From NCBI GenBank assembly GCA_965207595.1, contig CBDBMW010000012.1:2356001-2420000 (forward strand): a stretch of DNA of 64,000 nucleotides, read 5' to 3'. Of the stretch, positions 44,391 through 52,377 are shown piece by piece; positions within the stretch are counted from its first letter, which is position 1; every line of letters starts with the position of its first letter. Below the pieces are notes generated by a model. It did not search any database, was not told the origin of the DNA, and saw only the letters and a list, made by a program, of their open reading frames with translations. The position numbers were made by a program, and so were the translations under genes. This stretch comes from JAGWAJ01 sp026707615. GTDB taxonomy: Bacteria > Acidobacteriota > Vicinamibacteria > Vicinamibacterales > UBA8438.

Positions 44391-44675
44391 ATGGGAGTGG
44401 CGACCAAGACCGTTCCATTCAACGCTCGTGGCGCCGGCGAGTTGCCGAACGACAAGCCGGTCGTCTATCGGATCAAGACGAAAGGGAACCGTACCAATTA
44501 CGTGGGCGTCGCCCAGCGGGGTCGGGTGCAGGAGCGGATCCGCGAGCACGTCAGCCATGCCCGGATTCCCGGAGCGAAGGTTCAGGTGGAACAGAAGCCG
44601 AGCATACGTGAGGCGAGGGCGACGGAGAAGCGGGTCATCGCACGTTCCAATCCGCACTACAACAGGCGAGGGTAG
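44391..44675 (+). CDS. Small GIY-YIG-like nuclease-fold protein
   Basis: 94 residues. VVYRI, YVGVA and RVQERIREH correspond to the GIY, YIG and conserved Arg elements of the GIY-YIG fold, followed by IREARATEKRVI (candidate metal-binding Glu) and a C-terminal NPHYNRRG. The spacing fits a minimal domain with nothing else attached. GGGAGG lies only 2 bases before ATG 44391 but 8 before an in-frame GTG at 44397, so the latter may be the true start. It converges tail-to-tail on an AAA ATPase gene. Confidence 0.65.
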   Translation: MGVATKTVPFNARGAGELPNDKPVVYRIKTKGNRTNYVGVAQRGRVQERIREHVSHARIPGAKVQVEQKPSIREARATEKRVIARSNPHYNRRG

Positions 44676-44700
44676 CCGGCGTTGCCACGCACACCCTCGC
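44666..44700. terminator. Hairpin between the GIY-YIG-like and ATPase genes
   Basis: GCGAGGGT (44666-44673) pairs perfectly with ACCCTCGC (44693-44700), an 8-bp stem spanning both stops. It can act on transcripts from either strand. Confidence 0.5.
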
Positions 44701-45884
44701 TACCGCCAGTTGCCCTCCATGGTGCGTCGCATGAACTGGTCGAACAGGGGTACGGTGAAAGCTGTCTCCCCGTGCCGGGGGCTCCAGATCATGCCCTTGG
44801 AGATCAACTGACCTCTCGTCGGTCCCAGTGAGTTCACCTGGCGCCTCAGAGCCGTGGCGATGTCGCCCGAGCGATGAGGCCCGGCCCCCAGTTCCGCCAT
44901 GGCCCGCAGATATCGCCGCTCGGATTCGGTCAGCCGGTCGAATCGAACGCGAAAGAAGCTGGCGTCGAGTGCGGCAGTGGCTTCCTGGGACGCCCGTTCG
45001 ACGACGGCAAGGTCGATCGGCGACGCTTCTGCCTCGTTCCAGGCGTGACTGGCCCATTCCTGCAGAAAGTACGGGTACCCTTGGGTGATTTCGATGATGC
45101 GCTGGAGCGCCTCATCAGCGAACGTCACGTCTTCGGCCCGTGCCGGACTCTCGATGGCTTGGCGCGCCGCTTCGGGCGAGAGAGGGCCGACTTCCGAGAA
45201 CGCGAAGAGCCGCTCTGCGTACGACTTCGCCCGACCCATTCGGGCCCGCAACTGAGGTAGGCCGGCGCCCAAGAGTACGATCGGCGATCGCCGCTGAGCA
45301 GCAATGTGTAGCGCGGTGATGAGCGCCGACAGTTCGTCCTCCTCGACGTACTGCAGCTCGTCCCCGAACAGGCACAGGGACGTCTCTGCTGCCCGTGCGG
45401 TTGCCCCGACTTCCAGCATGAGTGCGGTCAAGTCCTGGTCGAGATTGCCGTTGTCCGCCAGCCCCGCCTCAGGCTCCACGTCAAGGCGGACTTCGAGGTC
45501 TCCGTAGTTCACCCGCACCGCTCCCACGAAGCCGGCCAACGCTTGGAGTCCCCTTCGCGCCGCGCCGCGCGCCCGCTCGACTCTCGACAACGCAAGTAGC
45601 GCCCGCCGGAGGGCCGGTGCGAGAACGGCGGGTAGAGATCTACCCTCGATCGCTTCGACGGAGACCGTTCGAAGGCCGGCTTCATCCGCCCATTGGCGCG
45701 TGCGCTCCAGCACGACGGTCTTTCCGACTCCGCGCAAGCCGACCATCACGACACCCCTGGTCGGACGTCCGAGGCGGGGACGATTCAACGCCACGCGCGC
45801 GGCTTCGAGCAGGTGGTCCCGGCCCGCGAGTTCGGGTGGAGGAGTCCCCGCGCCTGGTGCGTAGGGATTGCGAAGGGGATCCAT
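44700..45884 (-). CDS. AAA ATPase of the ORC/Cdc6-like (archaeal-ATPase) type
   Basis: 394 residues. ELAGRDHLLEAARVAL leads into Walker A VGLRGVGKTVVLE (about residues 48-60); Walker B is CLFGDELQYVEED, and IVLLGAGLPQLR looks like sensor 1. A helical lid (LSPEAARQAIESPA, GYPYFLQEWASHAW) and a C-terminal winged-helix-like part (LRAMAELGAGPHRSGDIATAL) complete an ATPase resembling Orc1/Cdc6 and MNS-STAND relatives. Family members are cytoplasmic, often of unknown role, sometimes in defence loci. Confidence 0.82.
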   Translation of the reverse strand: MDPLRNPYAPGAGTPPPELAGRDHLLEAARVALNRPRLGRPTRGVVMVGLRGVGKTVVLERTRQWADEAGLRTVSVEAIEGRSLPAVLAPALRRALLALSRVERARGAARRGLQALAGFVGAVRVNYGDLEVRLDVEPEAGLADNGNLDQDLTALMLEVGATARAAETSLCLFGDELQYVEEDELSALITALHIAAQRRSPIVLLGAGLPQLRARMGRAKSYAERLFAFSEVGPLSPEAARQAIESPARAEDVTFADEALQRIIEITQGYPYFLQEWASHAWNEAEASPIDLAVVERASQEATAALDASFFRVRFDRLTESERRYLRAMAELGAGPHRSGDIATALRRQVNSLGPTRGQLISKGMIWSPRHGETAFTVPLFDQFMRRTMEGNWR

Positions 45885-46083
45885 AAGAGCAGCTTACGCC
45901 AGCGGTGGCCTTGGGGACCACGCCTGGGTGCGTGTCGCGAGCGGGCATCGAGCGATCTCCGCCATCGGCGCCCTCGCGTCCGCAGCGCGCGGTTGAGGCC
46001 GCCGAATCGCGACCGCCGGCTCGCGAACGGCGTTTTCGGAACCAACATTGCAAGAAGGCGATAGCGGTCGTACTCTGGGGTAC

Positions 46084-46323
46084 ATGCGGACGATGATCGA
46101 CATTGACGATGAATTGCTGCGCGCCGCTACGTCGCGCGCGTCTCTCGACGGCAGCAGCCTTGCGGCGGTGGTCGAACAGGCGCTGCGGGAGTACCTCTCG
46201 GCTTCGGGGGCCGCGGTCGCGCACGGGCCGCGGATCCCCGTGTTCCACGGGCAGGGAATGCAACCTGGCGTTGACCTGACGAACAACGCGGACCTAGAGG
46301 ACCTGCTGAACCCGGAATCCTGA
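46084..46323 (+). CDS. Orphan ribbon-helix-helix antitoxin-like protein
   Basis: 79 residues: MRTMIDIDDELLRAATSRASLDGSSLAAVVEQALREYL is a ribbon-helix-helix DNA-binding domain of the VapB/CopG type, followed by a tail (VFHGQGMQPGVDLTNNADLEDLL) like those that wrap VapC toxins. No PIN-domain toxin follows; the next full gene is bpt. It may be an antitoxin left after loss of its toxin. Confidence 0.75.
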   Translation: MRTMIDIDDELLRAATSRASLDGSSLAAVVEQALREYLSASGAAVAHGPRIPVFHGQGMQPGVDLTNNADLEDLLNPES

Positions 46324-46350
46324 GGGCAGCCGACGTACCCCCGGCTTGCC

Positions 46351-46450
46351 GTGCCGAGACCTGCTGGACGGCTGAGATGGTGCACGCGCACGAGAACCTG
46401 ACCGGCAACGACCGGGCTGCGGTGCCGAAACCTGCTGGACGGCTGACATG
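46351..46450 (+). repeat. 29-bp direct repeat between the orphan antitoxin and bpt
   Basis: GTGCCGARACCTGCTGGACG begins copies at 46351-46379 and 46422-46450 (27 of 29 identical). Between and within them lies a tiny frame (46379 to the bpt start). The placement where a toxin gene is expected suggests a recombination or deletion scar. Confidence 0.8.
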
Positions 46451-47218
46451 ACGTCTCGATCCGGCCCTGGCGCCAGCCACGCCCGGTCCTCACCCGGGCG
46501 GCCCCGACACTTCGTGGCGATTCCGCACCAGTGCGTCTACTTCGAGGACCGGGACGCGCGGTCGCAGGTGCTGCACCCGCTGGAGTTGCGCTCGCCCGCG
46601 ACCTACTCGGACCTCGCGCGCGCCGGATTCCGGCGGACGGGCGGCGACCTGTACCGCCCGCGCTGCCCGTCGTGCGAGGCGTGCATACCCACCCGTGTCG
46701 CGGTGGACCGGTTCCGCTGGGGCCGCCGCTTCCGTCGGGTACTGAAGCGGAACGCGGATCTCGTCGTGCGCGCGGAGCCGGCGACGCCCGGCCGCGAAGG
46801 CCTCGATCTCTACGCCCGCTACATCTGCGGCCGTCACACGGACGGCGGGATGTATCCCCCGTCGCCCGGGCAACTGCACTCCATGCTCCGACCGGAATGG
46901 GCGGGCACGTTCCTCCTGAACGTCCGACTGGACGGCCGGCTGGTGGCGTCCGCGGTGACCGACACGCTCGACGACGGACTGGCCGCCGTCTACACGTTCT
47001 TCGATCCCGACCTGGCGGGCCGCAGCCTCGGCGTCTTCGCGATTCTCCAGCAGGTGGAGGAGTGCCGCCGCCGCGGCCTGCCCTACCTCTACCTCGGCTT
47101 CTGGATCGCGGAGCTGCGCAAGATGCGCTACAAGATCGAGTACCAGCCGGCGCAACTGCTGATCGACGGCCGCTGGCGCGAGATCCGGCGCGCCGAGCCG
47201 GCGGGGACCGATGCGTGA
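46448..47218 (+). CDS. bpt: Aspartate/glutamate leucyltransferase (Ate1/Bpt family)
   Basis: 256 residues matching bacterial Bpt/Ate: CVYFEDRDARSQVLHPLELRSP, the YSDLARAGFRRTGGDLYRP stretch, CPSCEACIPTRVAVDRF, YICGRHTDGGMYPPS and the C-terminal YLGFWIAELRKMRYKIEYQP. It would attach leucine (or arginine) to proteins with N-terminal Asp/Glu for N-degron degradation. The start is the ATG that overlaps the last copy of the 29-bp repeat. Confidence 0.93.
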   Translation: MTSRSGPGASHARSSPGRPRHFVAIPHQCVYFEDRDARSQVLHPLELRSPATYSDLARAGFRRTGGDLYRPRCPSCEACIPTRVAVDRFRWGRRFRRVLKRNADLVVRAEPATPGREGLDLYARYICGRHTDGGMYPPSPGQLHSMLRPEWAGTFLLNVRLDGRLVASAVTDTLDDGLAAVYTFFDPDLAGRSLGVFAILQQVEECRRRGLPYLYLGFWIAELRKMRYKIEYQPAQLLIDGRWREIRRAEPAGTDA

Positions 47219-47321
47219 CCTCGGCGAGCGCGGGCGGGACCTCCTTCCGACCGTCTCCCGCGGTTGACACGCTGCGCGAAGGCGCAGACACTCGCCTTCA
47301 CAGCCGACCGGGAGGCCAGCC

Positions 47322-48506
47322 ATGCTGATGACGCGCCGCCAATTCGTCTCCACCGCCGCCGCGGCGGCGATCGGCGCCCGCGCGGCGCGCCTCCGCGCGG
47401 CACCGTACGACCTCGTCGTGCGGGGCGGACGGGTGATCGATCCGTCGCTGGGGCTCGATGCCGTCCGCGACGTCGCGATCGCGGACGGCCGGATCGCGGC
47501 GGTGGAGCGGGGCGTCGATGCCGGCGACGCCCGCGTGATCGACGCCCGCGGGCGCCTCGTCGTGCCGGGGCTGATCGACGTCCACACCCACTACGCCCGC
47601 GAGGCGGAGGGACCGCGCATCTGCCTCGAGGACGGCGTGACGGCGTGGGTCGACGCCGGGTCGGCGGGCGCCGAGGCCATCGCGGGGCAGGTGGCGGTGG
47701 CGCGCGCCGCGCCGCAGCAGGGGCGCCTGCTGGTCAACATCGGCCGATCCGGCATTCTGCCCGGCGGCGACACGATGGACCTCGACCTGGCCGACGTCGC
47801 GGCGGCTCGGGATGCCATCGCCCGCCACCGCGACTACGTGGTCGGGGTCAAGGCGCGCCTGTCCCGCAACGTGGCGGTGGACGACGTCGAGGTGCTGCGC
47901 CGCTCGCAGCAGGCGGCGTCCCCGTTCGAGCTCCCGGTGATGATCCACATGGGGCAGACGGTCTCGCCGCTCTCGACCATCCTGGCGCTGCTCAAGCCGG
48001 GCGACATCGTGACCCACATGTACGCGCCTCCGCCCAACGCCATCGTCGACGACGACGGCCGCATCCGGCCCGAGGTGCTGGAGGCCCGCCGCCGCGGCAT
48101 CCACTTCGACGTGGCGAACGGCCGCGTCGGGCACCTCCGGTGGGATACCTTCGACCACATCATGGCGAGCGGCTTCCTGCCCGACACCATCTCCACGGAC
48201 GGCAACCTCACGAGCCGGAGCGTGCCCGGCGTGGTCGATCTGCCGCAGGTGATGTCGAAGTTCCTCGACGCCGGCATGACGCTGGCCCAGGTGGTGGCGT
48301 GCGTGACCGTCAACGCCTCGCGCGTCTTCCCGCACCTCCGCGACCGCGGCACGCTGCACGTCGGCGCGCGGGCGGACCTGGCGCTGCTGGAGCTCCGGGT
48401 GGGCCGCTTCGAGTTCGTCGACAACTACGAGAACATCCGCCGCGGCGGCCAGCGCCTCTTCCCGCGGGGCACCGTGCTCGGCGGCGAGTGGATCCCGCGC
48501 GCCTGA
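47322..48506 (+). CDS. Tat-exported amidohydrolase/deacetylase-family enzyme
   Basis: 394 residues. A twin-arginine leader (TRRQFVSTAAAAAIG) ends near RAAP. The metal centre begins with PGLIDVHTHY (HxH), with a lysine in VVGVKARLSR, histidines in VMIHMGQT and IVTHMYAPPPNA and an aspartate in ISTDGNL. This pattern matches the dihydroorotase-related deacetylase/metallohydrolase family (EF_0837-like). The substrate is unknown, but the periplasmic location is unusual. Confidence 0.88.
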   Translation: MLMTRRQFVSTAAAAAIGARAARLRAAPYDLVVRGGRVIDPSLGLDAVRDVAIADGRIAAVERGVDAGDARVIDARGRLVVPGLIDVHTHYAREAEGPRICLEDGVTAWVDAGSAGAEAIAGQVAVARAAPQQGRLLVNIGRSGILPGGDTMDLDLADVAAARDAIARHRDYVVGVKARLSRNVAVDDVEVLRRSQQAASPFELPVMIHMGQTVSPLSTILALLKPGDIVTHMYAPPPNAIVDDDGRIRPEVLEARRRGIHFDVANGRVGHLRWDTFDHIMASGFLPDTISTDGNLTSRSVPGVVDLPQVMSKFLDAGMTLAQVVACVTVNASRVFPHLRDRGTLHVGARADLALLELRVGRFEFVDNYENIRRGGQRLFPRGTVLGGEWIPRA

Positions 48507-48632
48507 CGTGCAAGGGCTGGAGGCCGGGGCGGCGACGGCGCATGGCTCCCGCGCCTGACCTGGCTCGGCGGTCCGGCGCACGCGTTGCGGCACGGGGCGC
48601 CGGGCGATCGCGATTCCCAGGGGAGTAACCAG

Positions 48633-49868
48633 ATGACCCAGCGCTCGCGCCTCGCAATCGCCGCGGTGTCCGCGGCCCTGGTCCTCTTCGCTTCGTCGCT
48701 CCTGCCAGTCGGACGCGCGGCGCGCGCCGGGGAGGGCCCGTCCGCTGCGGTGCAGGGCGGTGCGACCCAGGACGGCGCGGGGGACGGGCCGATGCTCGTT
48801 GCGCACACGATCGACGCGGAGCTGGCGGGCGGCTACCAGCCGGTCGTCGTCGACCTGAACCGCGACGGGAGGCTCGACGTCATCGGCCTGTCGACGCGGC
48901 TCGACGAGCTGGCCTGGTACGAGAACCCGGGCTGGGAGCGCCACGTGATGACGACCGGCATCACGCGGGCCATCAACGCGGCGGCGCGCGATCTCGATGC
49001 CGACGGCATACCCGAAGTGGTGCTCGCGCACGACTTCGGGACGACGCACGCCCGCAGCCTCGGCATCCTGACGCTCCTGACGCACACGGGAGACCCCACC
49101 CAACTCTGGCACGCGCGGGAGGTGGACCGCACGCCGACCGTGCACCGCATCCGCTGGGCGGACGTGGACGGCAGCGGCCGCCCGGTGCTGGTCACGGCGC
49201 CACTCTCCGGCCCCGCGGCCGAGCCGCCCGAGTACCGCGACGCCGTGCCCGTCTACTGGTACCGGCCGGACGACTGGACCCGCCGCACCGTGACCGACGC
49301 CGGGCAGGGCGTGGTGCACGGCCTGCTGGTGAAGCCGTGGGCCGACGCGGCGGGCGACGCCGCGTTCACGGCCAGCTTCACGGGCGTCCACGTGCACCGC
49401 TTCGTCGACGGGGACTGGATCCGCGAGCAGGTCGCGCCGGGCGACCCCGCGCCCTGGCCGCAGAGCGGGGCGAGCGAGGTGGAGACCGGACGGCTCGGCG
49501 AGCGGACCTTCGTGACGACCATCGAGCCCTGGCACGGGCCGCAGGTCGTCGTCTACCTCGAGGACGGCGACGAGTGGCGCCGGCAGGTGATCGACGACAT
49601 CGGCAGCGGCCACACCATCGTCACGGCGGACTTCGACGGCGACGGGCGCCACGAGATCGTGACCGGCGACCGGGGCGAGAGCGAGATGCTCTACCTGTAC
49701 GCCGCGAGCGACGCGGACGGCGCGGCCTGGTCGCGGCAGGTGCTCGACGACGGCATGTCGCCGTCCGGGTGCGACATCGCCGACCTCAACGGCGACGACC
49801 GCCCCGACCTCGTCTGCATCGGCGGCCGCACCTCGAATCTCAGGTGGTACGAGAACGTCACTCCGTGA
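48633..49868 (+). CDS. Secreted FG-GAP/VCBS-repeat protein
   Basis: 411 residues with a signal peptide ending RAARA near residue 32. Calcium-binding FG-GAP-type motifs recur (DLNRDGRLDVIGL, DLDADGIPEVVLA, DFDGDGRHEIVTG, DLNGDDRPDLVCI), giving a beta-propeller. It is exported and probably ligand-binding. GGGGAG precedes the ATG. It follows the amidohydrolase by 127 bp and converges on the next gene. Confidence 0.85.
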   Translation: MTQRSRLAIAAVSAALVLFASSLLPVGRAARAGEGPSAAVQGGATQDGAGDGPMLVAHTIDAELAGGYQPVVVDLNRDGRLDVIGLSTRLDELAWYENPGWERHVMTTGITRAINAAARDLDADGIPEVVLAHDFGTTHARSLGILTLLTHTGDPTQLWHAREVDRTPTVHRIRWADVDGSGRPVLVTAPLSGPAAEPPEYRDAVPVYWYRPDDWTRRTVTDAGQGVVHGLLVKPWADAAGDAAFTASFTGVHVHRFVDGDWIREQVAPGDPAPWPQSGASEVETGRLGERTFVTTIEPWHGPQVVVYLEDGDEWRRQVIDDIGSGHTIVTADFDGDGRHEIVTGDRGESEMLYLYAASDADGAAWSRQVLDDGMSPSGCDIADLNGDDRPDLVCIGGRTSNLRWYENVTP

Positions 49869-49959
49869 GCGCGGTGCCCGCGCTCGCCACCGGTGCGAGC
49901 GCGCCCGCCCGACTGGAGCGCGCACAGCGCGACGACGAGCGGGAGCCAGGGACGACCAC

Positions 49960-49981
49960 CTGGTCCACGTGGACGAACCAG
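49960..49981. terminator. Palindrome between convergent genes
   Basis: The stretch contains the perfect 12-bp palindrome GTCCACGTGGAC (49963-49974) inside outer CTGGT/ACCAG arms. It could fold in either way at the end of the FG-GAP gene; there is no T-run. Confidence 0.3.
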
Positions 49982-50029
49982 TGAGGACTCTCGGGGCGAC
50001 ACGCGCCGGCGGCGGTGCCGGGCCGACCG

Positions 50030-51004
50030 TCAGCGCTCCTGGGCGCGCGCGCCGGCGAGGATGCCTTCCATCGAGTAGTTTCCCTCGTGGCAGGCGTACT
50101 CGAAGATCGAGACGCGGTCCGTGATGCGCGTCATCGGCCGGACGACGGTCCACGGGCGCTGGAACGTCCGGGGATCGTCGATCGTGAAGCGGTAGTCGAT
50201 GGTGTCGTCGTCGACGCGCGTGTAGCGCTCGGTCAGGTGCAGCGTGTCGCGCGACCCCCGGAAGTTGGTCTTCGGGTCGAAGTTCGTCGTCTCGACGACC
50301 AGCGTGTCGCCCTCCCAGCGCCCGCGCGAGTCGCCCATCCACTGCCGCACCGACGCGGGCAGGTGCGGGCGCCCGTCGAGCGGGATGATGCGGGCTTCGT
50401 GAATGAGCTCCTGCAGGACGACGACGTAGCCCGGGCTCTGGAAGATCTGGTAGTTGCTGCTGTACCAGCTCCCGATGCCGTTCCACCCGCGCGAGATGCA
50501 GCGGGTCCACGGGCTCAGGTCGCTGTAGGTGTCGGGTGAGGTGGCGGGGCCGCGCCGGCTGCGCTCCTCGCGCTCCCGCGCGATCCGTGCCGCTCCCTCC
50601 TCCGAGAGCGGCGGAATCCGCCCGTCCGGCGGGTCGACGATGAGCGACGTGCGGGTCAGGGCGCGGCCGATGTCGCGCCAGAACGCGTTGTAGTTGCCGA
50701 CGCTCCCCTCCGGGGGCGGCAGGTCGAAGGCGGCGCGGTTGGCCGCCTCGATCGCCACTGCCTCCTCGGCCGGCAGCTCGTCGGTCTCCGACAGCCGTCC
50801 GTCCCGCGGCCGCTCCAGCGGCGTCGACGTCTGGCTGTTCCACTGCCCCTGCAGGTCCGGATCGCCCCACGGCGTCCGGGGCGGCGTCCATCCGTCAGGA
50901 GCGGACTGCCCGGCCTGACCTGCCGTCGCGGCAGCGGGGGCGGAGGCAAGAGCCGCGAGCACGACCAGCAGGAACCCGACGACGAGGAATCGATCGCGCA
51001 TCAT
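50030..51004 (-). CDS. Secreted protein of unknown function (paralogue A)
   Basis: 324 residues with a signal peptide (VVGFLLVVLAALASAPAAATAG). The start is ATG 51004 with GGGAGG upstream. Shared motifs with the next gene are TPWGDPDLQGQWN, LIVDPPDGRIP, GDSRGRWEGDTLVVETTNFD and YACHEGNY near the C-terminus. I do not recognise a named family. The conserved RGRWEGDTLVVETT block and HEGNY look structural or catalytic. It is a tandem paralogue of 51264-52295. Confidence 0.8.
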   Translation of the reverse strand: MMRDRFLVVGFLLVVLAALASAPAAATAGQAGQSAPDGWTPPRTPWGDPDLQGQWNSQTSTPLERPRDGRLSETDELPAEEAVAIEAANRAAFDLPPPEGSVGNYNAFWRDIGRALTRTSLIVDPPDGRIPPLSEEGAARIAREREERSRRGPATSPDTYSDLSPWTRCISRGWNGIGSWYSSNYQIFQSPGYVVVLQELIHEARIIPLDGRPHLPASVRQWMGDSRGRWEGDTLVVETTNFDPKTNFRGSRDTLHLTERYTRVDDDTIDYRFTIDDPRTFQRPWTVVRPMTRITDRVSIFEYACHEGNYSMEGILAGARAQER

Positions 51005-51263
51005 GAGCCTCCCCGTGTGGGACTTCGGGTCGACGACGCGCCCGAGCCACGGCCCGGCCGGGCGCACGACACGCATTCTGCCGTCTCGGATGCGCACTGC
51101 GCAACGGCGCTCTGGCCTGACTCGGCGGACGCGAACTCGACGGGTTCGGTCTCGCCGGAGCGCATCGCAACGCAGCGCGCGGCAACGTTCGCCGCCGCTG
51201 GCCGCGAACGCCCTCCGGCGCCCCTCTCCCGCGTTCGCGTGTCGGGACGACGCCGAGTGGCCG

Positions 51264-52295
51264 TCAGCGCTCGGCCTGAGCCGCCGCTGCCGCCGCCTCC
51301 TCCGCCCGCGCGCCGGCCAGGATGTTCGTGGCGGCGTAGTTGCCCTCGTGGCAGGCGTACTCGAAGACCGGTGCGTCGGTCTTGCGGAAGGTCTGCACGG
51401 CCGTCCAGGGCTGCGTCCAGACGGTGGAATCCTCCACCGTGTACTCGTACTGGAGGATGCCGGGGCCCACGCGCGTGAAGCGCTCGACGAGCCGCTCCGC
51501 GTCGCGGCTGCCGCCGATGATCAGCAGGTCGCGGTCGAAGCGGGTGGTCTCGACGACGAGGGTGTCGCCTTCCCAGCGGCCGCGGGAGTCGCCCAGCCAC
51601 TGCCGGATAGCGCCGTGGGGCCGGTCGTCGATGGGGATGATGCGCGTGGACCCCATCATCTCCACGAAGAGCGCCACGTGGTCGGCGGTCTGGAGAATCT
51701 GGACGTTGTTGTTGTACGCGGTCGGGTAGATGGGAAGCGCGGCGGTGCCGAGACAGCGATCGAAGTAGTTGAGGTCCTCGACCTGCTCGAACGGCCCTCC
51801 GCCGAACGAGCCGCCGAAGGCCGGGCGCTGCTCGCCGGCGGGCGTGCGCGGCGGCCGTCGACCGTTCGGCGGATCGACGATGAGCGACGTGCGCCGGTCG
51901 GCGACGACCGACGTGCCGAAATCGAACCAGAACCGGTTGTAGGCACCGATGTCGCCGCCAGCCTCCGTCCGCTCGGCCGGGGCCTCGTTGGCTTCACGGT
52001 CCGTCTGCGCCGCGCCCTGCTCCAGCGTCACCGCCTCTTCCTCGGTCAGGAAGGCGCGGTCGCCGTACTCCTCGGGGCGCTCCAGGGGGGTGATCGTCCG
52101 GAAGTCCCAGATGCCGCCCAGGTCCGGGGTTCCCCACGGGGTGCGGGGCGCCGCCTCCGCCGCCGGTGGTTGCGCAGCGGCCGGCTGTCCGGTAGCCGCC
52201 TGTGGCTGTTCCGGAGCCGCCTGTGCGGCCGCGCCCGTCGGCGCCAGCAGCAGGACCGCAATCACGACGAGCGCCGACGTGGACGTCCTGGACAT
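51264..52295 (-). CDS. Secreted protein of unknown function (paralogue B)
   Basis: 343 residues, with a signal peptide ending GAAAQ near residue 25 and an Ala/Gln/Pro-rich linker. It shares TPWGTPDLGGIWD, LIVDPPNGRRPP, GDSRGRWEGDTLVVETTRFD and YACHEGNYAA with the neighbouring paralogue A, and adds an Ala-rich tail. It is separated from the third DUF1592 gene by 82 bp on the same strand. Its role is unknown. Confidence 0.82.
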   Translation of the reverse strand: MSRTSTSALVVIAVLLLAPTGAAAQAAPEQPQAATGQPAAAQPPAAEAAPRTPWGTPDLGGIWDFRTITPLERPEEYGDRAFLTEEEAVTLEQGAAQTDREANEAPAERTEAGGDIGAYNRFWFDFGTSVVADRRTSLIVDPPNGRRPPRTPAGEQRPAFGGSFGGGPFEQVEDLNYFDRCLGTAALPIYPTAYNNNVQILQTADHVALFVEMMGSTRIIPIDDRPHGAIRQWLGDSRGRWEGDTLVVETTRFDRDLLIIGGSRDAERLVERFTRVGPGILQYEYTVEDSTVWTQPWTAVQTFRKTDAPVFEYACHEGNYAATNILAGARAEEAAAAAAQAER

Positions 52296-52377
52296 ACGAC
52301 TGCCTCCTGGGTCACTCCGTTCGTTGTCAGCCAGGACGGTGACTTCCCTCTCACCGTCGACCCGAAACAGGAACTGC

